DNA of 64,000 bases, taken from NCBI GenBank assembly GCA_016234365.1, contig JACRER010000086.1:41989-105988 (forward strand). The letters are read 5' to 3'. Shown piece after piece: positions 1-9,248 of the stretch (the first letter of the stretch is position 1; each line of letters opens with the position of its first letter). This DNA comes from Elusimicrobiota bacterium (GTDB taxonomy: Bacteria > Elusimicrobiota > Elusimicrobia > Elusimicrobiales > UBA9959). The position numbers and the translations under genes were made by a program. Under the pieces are notes generated by a model, which was not told where the DNA came from, made no database searches, and was given only the letters and a program-made list of their open reading frames with translations.

Positions 1-1
1 T

Positions 2-1222
2 CCCGAAATGGCCGGTTTCGCCACCTACCCCGGAAGCATCGACGAGGTCTACCGCCTGAGCGCCGCGCTGAAAACGGCTTCGCCCAAAACTTTTGTGGTA
101 CTGGGGGGCTTGTACGCGAGTTATCTTCCCGAGATAGCCCTGTCGCAGTGTCCGGCCGACGCCGTGGTGATGGGAGAGGGGGAGGCGACGCTTGCGGAGC
201 TGGCCGGCCGGCTGGCCGGGGGGGTGTCTCCCGCGGGGCTGACCGGGCTCTGCCTGCGCGTCCCCGGCGGTTTCTCGCGCGGCGCGCCGCGGCCGCCGCT
301 GCCCGGCCTGGACGCGCTGCCCTGGCCGGCTTATGACCTGATAAATTTCGACGCTTACCGCCTGCCGCCCACGCGGGCCGTTACCGGCGGGCGCGTGTCT
401 TCCGTGCTTTCCGCGCGCGGCTGCAATTTCAACTGCAGTTTCTGCGCGCACCATTACGGCTACGCCTGCCATGTGCGGGTCAGGCGGCCGGAGGACGTGG
501 TGGAGGAGATGGCGCACGTGGCGCAAACCTACGGCGTGAAGGAATTCCGCTTCGAGGACTGCGCTTTCACCGCCGACCCCTCCCGCGCCGAAAAGATCTG
601 CGGCCTGCTGAAAGAGCGCCTGCCGGGGCTGGCCTGGAACTGCGACGTGCGCGCCGATACCGCCTCCGACAGGCTGTTCGCGGCGATGCGCGCGGCCGGC
701 TGCTCCAGGGTTTTTCTCGGCGTAGAGACCGGTTCCCCGAAACTGCTCGGCGCGCCGGGCGCCAACAAGGCCATACGCCTGGACCAGGTCCGCGCCGCGG
801 TGCGGCTCGCTAAAAAGCACGGGATGCGCATCAATTGTTCCTTCGTCCTTGGCTTGCCGGGTGAAACGCGCCAAACGGCGCGGGAAAGCCTGGACTTCGC
901 GCTGGAACTGGACCCTGATTACGCCATGTTCTCGGTATTGATGCCCGTAGTGGGGTCCTCCATCTTCGACCAGGCCGTAAAAGAAGGGAAGATAGACCCG
1001 GCCGCTTACCGGGGCGGGCATTACCTTGCCGCCTATTCCGGGGCGGGGCGGGTGGTCCCCATGTGCGACCTGCCCGCGGAGGAGCTGGTGGCGCTGATGC
1101 TGGCGTTCAATAAAAAATTCTGCTCCCGCCCGGCTTACGTGCTGAGGCGCCTGCTGGCGGTGCGCTCGGCGGCGGAACTGCGCAGCCTGGCCTGGGGAGC
1201 CGCCCACATTTTCGCAAGATGA
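2..1222 (+). CDS. B12-binding-type radical SAM protein, 5' end outside window
   Basis: The open frame runs in from the left edge, so the true start is outside the window. The first visible residues (P-E-M-A-G-F-A-T-Y) match an internal segment of the paralogue at 5652-7127, so about 65 N-terminal residues are missing. What remains is the end of the cobalamin-binding-like Rossmann domain (GGLYASY, GEGEAT), a linker and a radical SAM core. The 4Fe-4S ligands are in CNFNCSFC, about residues 139-146 counted from the ATG at 8. The protein probably cleaves SAM reductively in the cytoplasm; the substrate is unknown. It is closest to the 5652 gene (both have the HHYGY motif after the cluster). Its stop overlaps the next start by 4 bp (ATGA), so the two are coupled. 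Confidence 0.9.
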   Translation, partial: PEMAGFATYPGSIDEVYRLSAALKTASPKTFVVLGGLYASYLPEIALSQCPADAVVMGEGEATLAELAGRLAGGVSPAGLTGLCLRVPGGFSRGAPRPPLPGLDALPWPAYDLINFDAYRLPPTRAVTGGRVSSVLSARGCNFNCSFCAHHYGYACHVRVRRPEDVVEEMAHVAQTYGVKEFRFEDCAFTADPSRAEKICGLLKERLPGLAWNCDVRADTASDRLFAAMRAAGCSRVFLGVETGSPKLLGAPGANKAIRLDQVRAAVRLAKKHGMRINCSFVLGLPGETRQTARESLDFALELDPDYAMFSVLMPVVGSSIFDQAVKEGKIDPAAYRGGHYLAAYSGAGRVVPMCDLPAEELVALMLAFNKKFCSRPAYVLRRLLAVRSAAELRSLAWGAAHIFAR

Positions 1223-2604
1223 AAGTCCTGCTCGTTAATCCGCCCCACGTTTTTTCAAGCGGGAACCCCATGGGCCGCGCCGGGTTGTCCATGCCGCCGC
1301 TCGGCCTGCTGGCCATAGCCGCTTACCTCAGGCGCGAGATCCCCGGCGTGGAAGTAAAAGTGGCGGACTGCCCCGGCTCCCGCCTGACTCCGGAGGCCTT
1401 CGCGCGCGAGGTCTTGGCCTTTGCCCCTGACGTCGCCGGGGTAAGCGTCTATACCGGGACGTTCAGCGCTTCGGCCGCCGCGGCCGCCGCCGTAAGGAAG
1501 GCGGCGCCCAAGTGTTTCATCGCCGCGGGCGGGCACCACGCTACGGCCCGCCCCGAACAGTGCCTCGCCGGTGGTTTCGACGCCGCGGTGATAGGCGAGG
1601 GGGAAAGAACTTTCTGCGAACTGGTGCGCCGCCTGGCAGCCGGCGTTCCTCCGGCCGGGCTGGCCGGGCTGCTGCTGGAGGCTGGCGGGGCCGTGACGCG
1701 GCCGGATCTGCTGGAGATGGACTCCCTGCCGCTGCCCGCCAGGGACCTGCTGGATATGACGGCTTACCGCCCGGCGCTGTTCGGCTACAGGCGCCTGCCC
1801 GTGATGAGCATGGTAACTTCGCGCGGTTGCCCGTTCTCCTGTTCCTTCTGTTCCAAAGAGGTCTTCGGTTCGGCTTACCGGGCGCAGAGCCCGCGCAGGG
1901 TGCTGGAAGAAATGCGGGTCCTGGCGCAAACCTGCGGCGCGCGCGAGATAAGTTTTCAGGACGATACTTTTACCGCCGACCGCGGGCGGGTAATGGAACT
2001 TTGCCGGCTGCTGGGCGAGAGCGGCCTGGACCTTACCTGGTCCTGTATGACGCGGGTGGACCTGGTGGACGCGGAGCTGCTGGGCGCCATGGCGCGTTCC
2101 GGCTGCGTTTCCGTGGCTTTCGGAGTGGACGGCGCCGGGGACGCGGCCTGCGGGGCGATGAATAAGGGTTTTACCGTCGCCCGGGCAAGGGCCGCGGTGG
2201 CAGCGGCGCGCGCGGCCGGCATAGCCACGCGCGGCTATTATATTTTCGGTTATCCCGGGGAGACGCGCGCCTCGCTGGAGGCCGCGCTGCGCGGCATAAC
2301 GGCGATAGATACGGATCACGTCTTCTTCGCCTTCGCCCACCCGTTCTTCGGCACGCCGCTTTACCGTGAGGCCCGGGAGAAGGGGCTGCTGGCGGTTTCC
2401 GACGAGGAACTGCTGGACGCGCACGACAACACGGTGCCGCTGGTGAAGGTGCCTGGGATGACGGAACGGGAACTGGCGGGGTTCTGCAGGCGGGCCTATC
2501 TGGAGTATTACCTGCGGCCAGGGCCTTTACTGCGCCTGCTGGCCTCTCCCGGGGGGCTGAGCGGCGCCTTCAGGGCGGCGAGGTCCTTGCTGCGCTGGTA
2601 TTGA
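1219..2604 (+). CDS. B12-binding-type radical SAM protein
   Basis: 461 residues. An N-terminal cobalamin-binding-like domain (residues 1-150, MKVLLVNPPH start, PPLGLLAIAAYL, GEGERTF) is followed by a radical SAM TIM-barrel core whose cluster cysteines are C204, C208 and C211 (CPFSCSFC). A C-terminal helical tail ends near the stop. The layout is that of the HpnJ/BchE-like class. I see no classical DxHxxG cobalamin ligand, as is common in this class, so B12 dependence is inferred. The start overlaps the preceding stop (ATGA). The stop lies 1 nt from the stop of the convergent radical SAM gene at 2606-4072. The substrate is unknown. Confidence 0.92.
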   Translation: MKVLLVNPPHVFSSGNPMGRAGLSMPPLGLLAIAAYLRREIPGVEVKVADCPGSRLTPEAFAREVLAFAPDVAGVSVYTGTFSASAAAAAAVRKAAPKCFIAAGGHHATARPEQCLAGGFDAAVIGEGERTFCELVRRLAAGVPPAGLAGLLLEAGGAVTRPDLLEMDSLPLPARDLLDMTAYRPALFGYRRLPVMSMVTSRGCPFSCSFCSKEVFGSAYRAQSPRRVLEEMRVLAQTCGAREISFQDDTFTADRGRVMELCRLLGESGLDLTWSCMTRVDLVDAELLGAMARSGCVSVAFGVDGAGDAACGAMNKGFTVARARAAVAAARAAGIATRGYYIFGYPGETRASLEAALRGITAIDTDHVFFAFAHPFFGTPLYREAREKGLLAVSDEELLDAHDNTVPLVKVPGMTERELAGFCRRAYLEYYLRPGPLLRLLASPGGLSGAFRAARSLLRWY

Positions 2605-2605
2605 A

Positions 2606-4072
2606 CTAACCCACAAAATCTTCCGATTTGAACGCGCCGAATTTTACGGCCCGCCACGCGTCGCGCACGAAGCCATGGAGTTCCCGTTTGCCCAGGTGCT
2701 GGATCAGCGCCAGCAGTTTCATGTCCTTATCCCGGCCGAAAAAGCCGCTCCACCGGACCTTCCTGAGCAGGGCCGGGTTGAAGTAATAGCGGCGGTAAGC
2801 CCGCCGGAAAAAAGAGGGGCAGTCCACCGGATGGCGCACGGTCTGGTGGGCGTTGTCCAGCTGCCAGAGCGGCACTCCGGGCAGCAGCCGCTTCTGCGCG
2901 GCGTAGCCGGCGTAGGTTTGGGTGCCGGGGTACGGAGTGAGGATGTTGTACTTGACCATGGACGGCCCGTCCCGCATGGAAGCGCGCACCGTTTCCAGCA
3001 TGTCCTGCTCGCCCTCGTTCTCGAAACCGAAAATGTAGGAGCACAGCGTGTGTACGCCTTTTTTTCTCATCCGTTCCAGCAGCGCCGGAGGGTCGTACTC
3101 GTCCTTGATCTTTTGCAGGCGGTCCCGGTTCTTGGCGTTGACGCTCTCCATGCCGAAATAGACCAGGCGGATATTGGCTTGCGAGAATTTTTCTATCAGG
3201 GCGTCTGCGCCGCGCAGGAAGTTGTCCACCCTGGCGGCCACCATGAATTCGAACTGGCGGTTGAGCCCGCTCTTTATGATGCCGTCGATTATTGCCAGGC
3301 CGTGCTCGTACGGCGCCAGGAAATCGTTGTCCACGAACATGATCCGGCCCATGAACGGGAAATCGCGCTTTATCCGCAGCATTTCCTCTATCACTTTTTC
3401 CGGGGAGCGCAAACGGTAGCGGCGGCCTTCTTTCGGGGCCTGCACGCAGAACTCGCAGGCGAACGGGCAGCCGCGCTTGCTCTCCATGTTGGTGGTGGCC
3501 ACTTGCTTGAAGGTGCGCAGGGAGTAGACTTTGTAGCTCTTCTGCGGGAAAAGGTGCCGGGCGGGGAAGGGGAGTTCGTCCAGGTTCTCGACCCGGTCTC
3601 CCGGCCCGGTGAAAACGACCGCGCCGTCGTGCCGGAAAGCCAGGCCCTTGATCTCGCCGAGAGGTTTGCCCGCCGCCAGAGCGCTCATGGAGAGCTCGCC
3701 CTCGTTCACCACGCAGACGTCGGCCTGGGGGCATTCCGCCAGGAGGCGTTCGTAGGAGAAGGTGGCGGGCAGGCCGCCGAAGACCACCAGCGCGCCGGCG
3801 GCCTCTTTCGCGGCCGCGGCCACCTTGTAGGCGTTAAGGACCGTGCCGTAAAGCAGCGGGACGGCGACGATGTGGGGTTTGAGGCGGCTCAGCCTGGTTT
3901 TGAGGTCGCCCAGGGAGCGGCAGTCCACGGCGCAGTCTATGGCCGTCACTTCATGGCCCTCGGCGAGCAGGCGCGCGGCCAGGCCGGCGGCCCCCAGGTA
4001 CAGGAGGTCGCTGCTGAACGTCCATAACTTGTCCATTATGGGCGGGACTATGAAGACTATTCTTTTTTTCAT
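2606..4072 (-). CDS. B12-binding-type radical SAM protein
   Basis: 488 residues from the ATG at 4072. I chose this start over an upstream in-frame one because the family-typical MKKRIVFIVPP begins here. The N-terminal cobalamin-binding-like domain (residues 1-150) carries FGGLPATFS and NEGELSM. The radical SAM core has C202, C206 and C209 (CPFACEFC) and later strands with FVDNDF and GMESVN. The C-terminal roughly 100 residues are basic and helical. It is encoded opposite to its flanking paralogues and converges with the 1219 gene. A weak purine-rich stretch (AGGGA) sits very close to the ATG. The role within the island is unknown. Confidence 0.9.
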   Translation of the reverse strand: MKKRIVFIVPPIMDKLWTFSSDLLYLGAAGLAARLLAEGHEVTAIDCAVDCRSLGDLKTRLSRLKPHIVAVPLLYGTVLNAYKVAAAAKEAAGALVVFGGLPATFSYERLLAECPQADVCVVNEGELSMSALAAGKPLGEIKGLAFRHDGAVVFTGPGDRVENLDELPFPARHLFPQKSYKVYSLRTFKQVATTNMESKRGCPFACEFCVQAPKEGRRYRLRSPEKVIEEMLRIKRDFPFMGRIMFVDNDFLAPYEHGLAIIDGIIKSGLNRQFEFMVAARVDNFLRGADALIEKFSQANIRLVYFGMESVNAKNRDRLQKIKDEYDPPALLERMRKKGVHTLCSYIFGFENEGEQDMLETVRASMRDGPSMVKYNILTPYPGTQTYAGYAAQKRLLPGVPLWQLDNAHQTVRHPVDCPSFFRRAYRRYYFNPALLRKVRWSGFFGRDKDMKLLALIQHLGKRELHGFVRDAWRAVKFGAFKSEDFVG

Positions 4073-4100
4073 TCCCTGCGGCCGCTCGGCGGCTGTTCCC

Positions 4101-4106
4101 AGTATA
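4101..4106 (-). promoter_or_regulatory. Candidate -10 box for the 2606-4072 gene
   Basis: TATACT on the minus strand, about 28 nt upstream of the ATG at 4072, in an AT-rich patch of otherwise GC-rich DNA. No convincing -35 box was seen. Confidence 0.4.
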
Positions 4107-4159
4107 TAACATAAGGGTATTTTCCGGCTACCGGCCGTACGACGGCGCACGGCTTATTG

Positions 4160-4168
4160 TGATATAAT
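4160..4168 (+). promoter_or_regulatory. Extended -10 promoter for the 4209 gene
   Basis: TGATATAAT is a perfect -10 hexamer with the extended TGn motif. It lies 40 nt upstream of the ATG at 4209, between divergent radical SAM genes. Confidence 0.55.
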
Positions 4169-4208
4169 TGAAAATCGGTTTTTCATAGGGGAAAGCCGGT
4201 CCCGGACG

Positions 4209-5621
4209 ATGAAAATACTGCTCATCAAAGCCGCCAGGCTGAAAAGTTCTCCCAGCAGGCGCCACGACGGCGTCATGCCGCCGCTCGGGCTGCTTTATTT
4301 GTCCGCGGCGCTGAAAAAGGCCGGCTACTCCGACGTTACGCTGCTGCATATAGCCCTGGAAGGGCTGGACGCCGCCGGCGTGGAGCGCGAGATAGCGCGG
4401 CAGCGGCCGGATGTGGTGGGCATAAGCGCCATGACCTCCGAAGCGGTCTCCATGCACGAGACCGCGGCCGCCGCCAGGAAAGCCGGGGTGCCGCTGGTGG
4501 TGGCGGGCGGCGCCCACCCCACGGGCTACACCGCCGAGTGCCTCGCCGACGCCAATATAGACGCGGTGGTGCGCAACGAAGGGGAACTGACTTTTCCGGA
4601 GCTGCTGGCCGCGCATGAGCGCGGGGAGGGGTTCGGCGGCGTGAAAGGGGTTTCCTGGCGCCGGGGCGGCGAACTTGTGGATAATCCGCAGCGGGAATTC
4701 ATCGAGGACCTGGATTCGCTCCCGCTGCCGGATTGGGACCTGGCCGATCCCGGCCGCTATACGGCTTTTGTGCCCCACTCGCCCATGCTTTACGGCCGCC
4801 GCTACATGAGCGTCTTCACTTCGCGCGGCTGCCCGTTCCGCTGTACCTATTGTCATAACGTTTTCGGCAAGCGGTTCCGCGCGCATTCCCCCGCGCGGGT
4901 GCTGCTGGAGCTTAAGCTGCTGAAAGAGAAGTACGGCGTCACCGATATCGAGATCGCCGACGACGTTTTTAACCTGGACCGGGCCAGGGCCGCCGCCGTG
5001 ATGCGCGGGCTGATAACCGGCGGGTACGGCCTGGGGCTGTTCTTCGGCAACGGCCTGCGGGCCGAACTGCTGGACGAGGAGTTGGTGGCGCTGTTCGCCC
5101 TGGCCGGCGTACGCTACGTCAGCGCGGCGGTAGAGACCGCCAGCCCCCGGCTGCGCGAAAAGATAAAAAAGAACGCCGATCTCGGGAAACTGCGGGCGGC
5201 CGTGGAGCTGCTGGCGAAAAAGCGGATCTTCGTGAACGCCTTCGTGATGATGGGGTTCCCGGGGGAAACGCTGCGGGAGATGCTGGTCACGGCGCGCTAC
5301 CTGTGGTCGCTGCCGGCGCATTCCTTTCTGCTGTTCTTCTGCCGCGGGTACGCCGGCGCCGAACTTTGCGCCCAGCTGCCTCCCGCAAAACGGATAGACC
5401 CGAAGACCGACAATACCTGCTTTGTGCCTTACGGCGGCTGCGCCGACCAGCCCGCCTGGCTGCTGCTGGCCGTGAAACAGCTGACCACGGCGGTATTTTA
5501 TTTCGGCAACCCGGGCCGGTTATGGCGCATTTTCCGGGACCTGCCTTTCGGCGGGCCCCGGTTGTACTGGTTCCTGTTCAGGACAATGACCCTTAAATTC
5601 CTCACCCCTGGCCGGCGTTAG
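4209..5621 (+). CDS. B12-binding-type radical SAM protein
   Basis: 470 residues. The N-terminal cobalamin-binding-like domain covers residues 1-160 (MPPLGLLYLSAAL, GGAHPT, NEGELTF). A bridging segment with LPLPDWDL leads to the radical SAM core, with C208, C212 and C215 (CPFRCTYC) followed by HNVFGKRF. A C-terminal helical region follows. It is a close paralogue of the 9262 gene, which shares the FGKRFR motif after the cluster, so the two probably act on related substrates or catalyse successive steps. It is separated by 30 nt from the 5652 gene. Confidence 0.92.
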   Translation: MKILLIKAARLKSSPSRRHDGVMPPLGLLYLSAALKKAGYSDVTLLHIALEGLDAAGVEREIARQRPDVVGISAMTSEAVSMHETAAAARKAGVPLVVAGGAHPTGYTAECLADANIDAVVRNEGELTFPELLAAHERGEGFGGVKGVSWRRGGELVDNPQREFIEDLDSLPLPDWDLADPGRYTAFVPHSPMLYGRRYMSVFTSRGCPFRCTYCHNVFGKRFRAHSPARVLLELKLLKEKYGVTDIEIADDVFNLDRARAAAVMRGLITGGYGLGLFFGNGLRAELLDEELVALFALAGVRYVSAAVETASPRLREKIKKNADLGKLRAAVELLAKKRIFVNAFVMMGFPGETLREMLVTARYLWSLPAHSFLLFFCRGYAGAELCAQLPPAKRIDPKTDNTCFVPYGGCADQPAWLLLAVKQLTTAVFYFGNPGRLWRIFRDLPFGGPRLYWFLFRTMTLKFLTPGRR

Positions 5622-5637
5622 CCCGGGGAATATTTCG

Positions 5638-5643
5638 TAAGAT
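5638..5643 (+). promoter_or_regulatory. Candidate -10 box close to the 5652 start
   Basis: TAAGAT ends 8 nt before the ATG at 5652. No Shine-Dalgarno sequence is seen in the gap. It fits the leaderless pattern found elsewhere in the window. Confidence 0.3.
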
Positions 5644-5651
5644 GATATAGC

Positions 5652-7127
5652 ATGAAAGTACTCCTGGTCTCCCCGGCGCTGCGCAACATGGACGTTTACC
5701 AGGTGCGCGCGCGCGGCTGCATGCCCCCGCTGAACCTGATGTACATGGCCGCAGTACTGGAGCGCGCCGGGCACACGGTCAGGATCCTGGACCTTTACGC
5801 CGAGGGGCTGTCTGAAGCTGAGTTCCTGGCCCGGGCGAGGGAGTTCGGGCCCGAGCTGGCAGGTTTCGCCACTTATACGGCCAGTTTCGACATGGCCGCC
5901 GCCGGGGCACGCCTGCTGAAAAAAGAATTTCCTGGTTTAAAGACCGCTGCCGGCGGCATCCACGCCAGCTACCTGCCGGCCCAGTGCCTGCGCGGCGGGG
6001 ATTTCGATTGCGCGGTGGTGGGCGAGGGCGAGGCCACCATGCTGGAGTTGGCGGACGAGCTAGCCTCCGGGAAAAGCCTCGAAGGCGTTGCCGGCCTGGT
6101 ACTCATGAAAGAGGGCAAGCCGTTCGCCACTCCCCCGCGCGCGCTGATAGAGGACCTGGATTCCCTGCCCGAGCCGGCCTATCACCTCATAAACCTTTCC
6201 AATTATTACCTGGGCATCACGCGGGCCGTAAGCACGGCGCCGGCCGCCTCCGTGCTGACCATGCGCGGCTGCCCGTACCAATGCACTTTCTGCAGCCATC
6301 ATTACGGCTACGGCGGCCGCATCCGCAAACGGAGCCCGCGGCTGGTGGTCGCGGAAATGAAAAAACTTTACGACCGGCACGGGGTCCGCGAGTTCCAGTT
6401 CGAGGACCCCTCGTTCACCTGCGACCCCGGGCACGTCAAGGAGATCTGCCGCCTGATCCTGGAGAGCGGCATGAATATCTCCTGGAACTGCAACGTGCGC
6501 GCCAACACCGCCTCGGAGGAACTGTTCGCCGCCATGGAGGCCGCCGGCTGCCGCCGCGCCTTGCTCGGCGTGGAATCCGGCTCGCAGGAGATGCTGGACC
6601 GCATGAAAAAAGGCATCACGCTGGACGCGGTGCGCAAGACCATGGCCCTGGCCCGCCGCCACAAGATGCGCGTGAACGCGGCGTTCATCCTGGGCACGCC
6701 CGGCGAGACCGAGGAAACGGCCCGCCAGACCAACGCTTTCGCCCGGGAACTGGACCCGGACTACGTAATGTTCTCGGTTTACATCCCCAGCCCGGGCGGC
6801 GAACTGTTCGACGGGCTGGCCGCGGAGGGGCGGCTGGACCTGGACAAGGTTTACGGCGCGGACTACATCACGGTGTATTCCGAACGGGAGCCCATGGTGG
6901 AGATGAGCGCCGTGCCGGCAAAAAAACTCCTGCGGCTGATGGAAGAATATACCCGGGGCTTCTACCTGCGCCCCGCCTACGTTTTCAAGCGGCTGCGCAC
7001 GCTGCTGCTGCCCGGCGAGATAAGCCGGGTGGCCTGGGGCGTGGCGCTGATCTTCAGCCACCGGTTCAGGCGCCTCGGCGACAGGCTGGCGGGCAAAGGA
7101 CAGGATGAGAACAGCTGGACATATTAG
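5652..7127 (+). CDS. B12-binding-type radical SAM protein
   Basis: 491 residues with a complete B12-type radical SAM layout. Residues 1-150 form the cobalamin-binding-like domain (MPPLNLMYMAAVL, GGIHASY, GEGEATM). The radical SAM core has C207, C211 and C214 (CPYQCTFC) followed by SHHYGYGG, with later strands FEDPSF and LGVESGS. The C-terminal tail ends in basic residues. It is a near paralogue of the truncated gene at the left edge of the window. Its last 23 bp overlap the start of the 7105 radical SAM gene, so the two are translated as a pair. The substrate is unknown. Confidence 0.93.
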   Translation: MKVLLVSPALRNMDVYQVRARGCMPPLNLMYMAAVLERAGHTVRILDLYAEGLSEAEFLARAREFGPELAGFATYTASFDMAAAGARLLKKEFPGLKTAAGGIHASYLPAQCLRGGDFDCAVVGEGEATMLELADELASGKSLEGVAGLVLMKEGKPFATPPRALIEDLDSLPEPAYHLINLSNYYLGITRAVSTAPAASVLTMRGCPYQCTFCSHHYGYGGRIRKRSPRLVVAEMKKLYDRHGVREFQFEDPSFTCDPGHVKEICRLILESGMNISWNCNVRANTASEELFAAMEAAGCRRALLGVESGSQEMLDRMKKGITLDAVRKTMALARRHKMRVNAAFILGTPGETEETARQTNAFARELDPDYVMFSVYIPSPGGELFDGLAAEGRLDLDKVYGADYITVYSEREPMVEMSAVPAKKLLRLMEEYTRGFYLRPAYVFKRLRTLLLPGEISRVAWGVALIFSHRFRRLGDRLAGKGQDENSWTY

Positions 7128-8079
7128 GCGGCTGGCGCTGCTTTACAGGATCTTCGCCCGGCGGGCCCTGCCCGGCCTGCTGCCGCGCCTGGCCGGTTAC
7201 GTCTGGCGCCGTTACGCGCTGCGCCGCCGCGTGCCGCTGACGGTCATGATCGCGGTGACCGGCCGCTGCCAGTGCGACTGCGCCCACTGCTCGGCCAGCG
7301 GCCTGCCCGCGGGCGAGCTCTCGACAGCGGAATTAAAGAGGGTGATGGCCGAAGCCGCCGCCATGGGCTCGCCGAAAATAGGGTTTACCGGCGGGGAGCC
7401 GCTGCTGCGCGCCGACATGGCCGAGCTGACGGCCTTCGCCGCCGGCCTGGGCCTGAGCGTTTCCATAGACACTAACGGTATTTTGCTGGACGCCGCGAAA
7501 GTGGCCGAACTCAAGGCCGCGGGTATTTCCAATATCAACGTGAGCCTGGATTCCCCGGACGCCCGGCGCCACGACCGCCTGCGCAACCGGCCGGGCTGCT
7601 TCGACTCCGCGCTGGCGGCGGTAAAGGCCTGCGCCGCCGCCGGGGTTCCCTGCGTGGTCTCTACTTATCTCACCGACAGGGCGCTGGCGGAGGGCCGCCT
7701 GGCAGCGCTGATACGGCTGGCCAGGGAGAGCGGCGCCTCCGGAGTGCGCGCCCTCTTCCCTATTTACACGGGGAAGCTGGGCGACCGCCGCCGGCCGCTG
7801 CTCAGCGCCGCGCATAAACGTCTTTTTTTCGAAAAGTACGCGGAGCCCGGGTTCGTTTATTCCGAGAGCCCGCTTTACGATTATCTGTCCGGCGCCGTAC
7901 AGTGCACGGCGTCGCGCGGCGTCAGCGTTTATGTGGGGGCGGAAGGTTCCGTGCGCAGTTGTTATGTGTCCCGCGAGGGTATGGGCAACGTCCGCGACGC
8001 CGGACTCGAGGCCGTGCTGGAGAGGGCGGGTTATTTCAGCGGGGGCGGCTGCGGCGGCCTGGACTGCGGGGCCTGCTAG
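7105..8079 (+). CDS. Radical SAM protein without B12 domain, SPASM-like tail
   Basis: 324 residues. A basic N-terminal helix precedes a radical SAM core beginning around residue 45. CQCDCAHC supplies the cluster ligands C55, C59 and C62, and GFTGGEPLL is the SAM-binding GGE motif. The tail is cysteine-rich (SCYVSREGMGN, then CGGLDCGAC at the C-terminus), which suggests an auxiliary iron-sulfur site in the manner of SPASM/twitch proteins. AAAGGA precedes the ATG. It resembles the 8159-9211 protein and the C-terminal half of the 10767 protein. The stop codon lies inside the left arm of an inverted repeat at 8076-8162. Confidence 0.9.
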   Translation: MRTAGHIRRLALLYRIFARRALPGLLPRLAGYVWRRYALRRRVPLTVMIAVTGRCQCDCAHCSASGLPAGELSTAELKRVMAEAAAMGSPKIGFTGGEPLLRADMAELTAFAAGLGLSVSIDTNGILLDAAKVAELKAAGISNINVSLDSPDARRHDRLRNRPGCFDSALAAVKACAAAGVPCVVSTYLTDRALAEGRLAALIRLARESGASGVRALFPIYTGKLGDRRRPLLSAAHKRLFFEKYAEPGFVYSESPLYDYLSGAVQCTASRGVSVYVGAEGSVRSCYVSREGMGNVRDAGLEAVLERAGYFSGGGCGGLDCGAC

Positions 8080-8162
8080 GAGCCTGTCCGACATAAGCAA
8101 TTTCGCCTGCAATTCTCGCTTTTGGCCTGCGCCTTTGCGGCGCTCAACTTACAGGCTCCTAG
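8076..8162. repeat. Inverted-repeat element between convergent genes
   Basis: Perfect 12-bp arms (CTAGGAGCCTGT and its complement) at 8076-8087 and 8151-8162 enclose 63 bp. The interior holds a GCGCC/GGCGC hairpin and a possible AGC/GCT pairing. Both convergent radical SAM genes end on a TAG inside these arms. It could be a small non-autonomous (MITE-like) insertion or a bidirectional terminator, although no strong U-tract follows. Confidence 0.6.
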
Positions 8163-9211
8163 GCGCAGCTGCGCGGCGAGTTGAGCTGGTCCTCGTTGCG
8201 GCTGGTAAAAGCGCGGTCGTTCATGGGACAGTCGAAGTGGTCCGAGCCCTTTTTGAACATTTCCGAAGACCACATGCGCTTGACGATGGTTTCCAGCGGC
8301 TCCTTGCGGATGTTGCCGAAGGCGGCGGGCAGGTAGCAGCAGGCCAGAACGTCCCCGAAAGCCGAGACGTCGAACTTATTGCCTATCATCGAGTTGCACC
8401 AGAAAGGCACGTTCTTGTGCTGGAGGAATTCCGTTTCCCAGCAGACGTCGGGCGCCACCAGGCCGCGCAGTTTGGCGATCTCTTCCGGGGTGAGGGGGAC
8501 GTCCTTGTCCTTCCATTTCCCGCTCTGGATGGAGGATAGGAAGCGAACGCCTACCCCGATCTCGCGGGCCAGGGCTATCATCTTTTCGAAGTCGCCGTTG
8601 GCGAGGTTCTCGCGGGTGGCGTAAATGGAGACGTTGGCCGGGATGCCGTGCTTGGCGCAGAGGCGCAGGCCGTCCACGGCCTTGCGCCAGCAGCCGGGCA
8701 CGCCGCGGTTGACGTCGTGGTCGGCCTCGCGCGGGCTGTCCAGGCTCACCCGGATGCGCTCTATGCCGGCGGCCTTGAGCCGGAGCACCATGGCCTCGTC
8801 GAGCAGCAGGCCGTTGGTGTCCACGGACGCCATCATGCCCAGCGCGCGGGTGCGGGCCACGAATTCGGGGAGCTGCGGCACCACCAGCGGTTCGCCGCCG
8901 AAGAAATGCACGCAGGCGCCGCCCAGGCGGCCCAGGTCGTCTATGAACTTAAGGATCTCCGCGCTCGTGAGCTCGCCTCCGGGCGGCGGCGCTTTTTTGC
9001 CCACGCCGCAATGCGCGCAGGAGCACTGGCACTTGTAGGACATGGAGAGCACCACCGTTACGCCGTAAAGCGGCACGAAGCGGCGGATGAACGGCAGGAT
9101 GGTGCGGAAATAGAAGGCCGTGAAGGCGATGAACCAGGAAGTGCCGTAAACGCCGCTGAAAAAGGGGCGAAGGCGGAAGGAAAATTTGTTCAGGAGCATC
9201 GTCGCGTTCAT
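8159..9211 (-). CDS. Radical SAM protein with SPASM-like tail
   Basis: 350 residues from the ATG at 9211. An ATG at 9217 is also in frame, but a TAGAAT box abuts it directly, and 9211 gives the 6-nt gap seen at other starts. A hydrophobic or amphipathic N-terminal stretch (about residues 20-50) may associate with the membrane. The radical SAM core has CQCSCAHC (C61, C65 and C68) and FFGGEPLV. The C-terminal half has a cysteine pair in VLACCYLP, followed by a typical SPASM-type FGNI segment. It is convergent with the paralogous 7105 gene and divergent from the 9262 gene. The substrate is unknown. Confidence 0.88.
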   Translation of the reverse strand: MNATMLLNKFSFRLRPFFSGVYGTSWFIAFTAFYFRTILPFIRRFVPLYGVTVVLSMSYKCQCSCAHCGVGKKAPPPGGELTSAEILKFIDDLGRLGGACVHFFGGEPLVVPQLPEFVARTRALGMMASVDTNGLLLDEAMVLRLKAAGIERIRVSLDSPREADHDVNRGVPGCWRKAVDGLRLCAKHGIPANVSIYATRENLANGDFEKMIALAREIGVGVRFLSSIQSGKWKDKDVPLTPEEIAKLRGLVAPDVCWETEFLQHKNVPFWCNSMIGNKFDVSAFGDVLACCYLPAAFGNIRKEPLETIVKRMWSSEMFKKGSDHFDCPMNDRAFTSRNEDQLNSPRSCA

Positions 9212-9217
9212 GGGCAT

Positions 9218-9226
9218 ATTCTAGCA
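9218..9226 (-). promoter_or_regulatory. Extended -10 box for the 8159-9211 gene
   Basis: TGCTAGAAT on the minus strand. The hexamer ends 6 nt before the ATG at 9211, which would place transcription initiation at or next to the start codon. Confidence 0.45.
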
Positions 9227-9248
9227 AACCTTTACCCTTTCCTTTTGG

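Noticed and set aside
1255..2424. 389-residue minus-strand frame
   Set aside because: Antisense shadow of a radical SAM gene with intact motifs on the plus strand.
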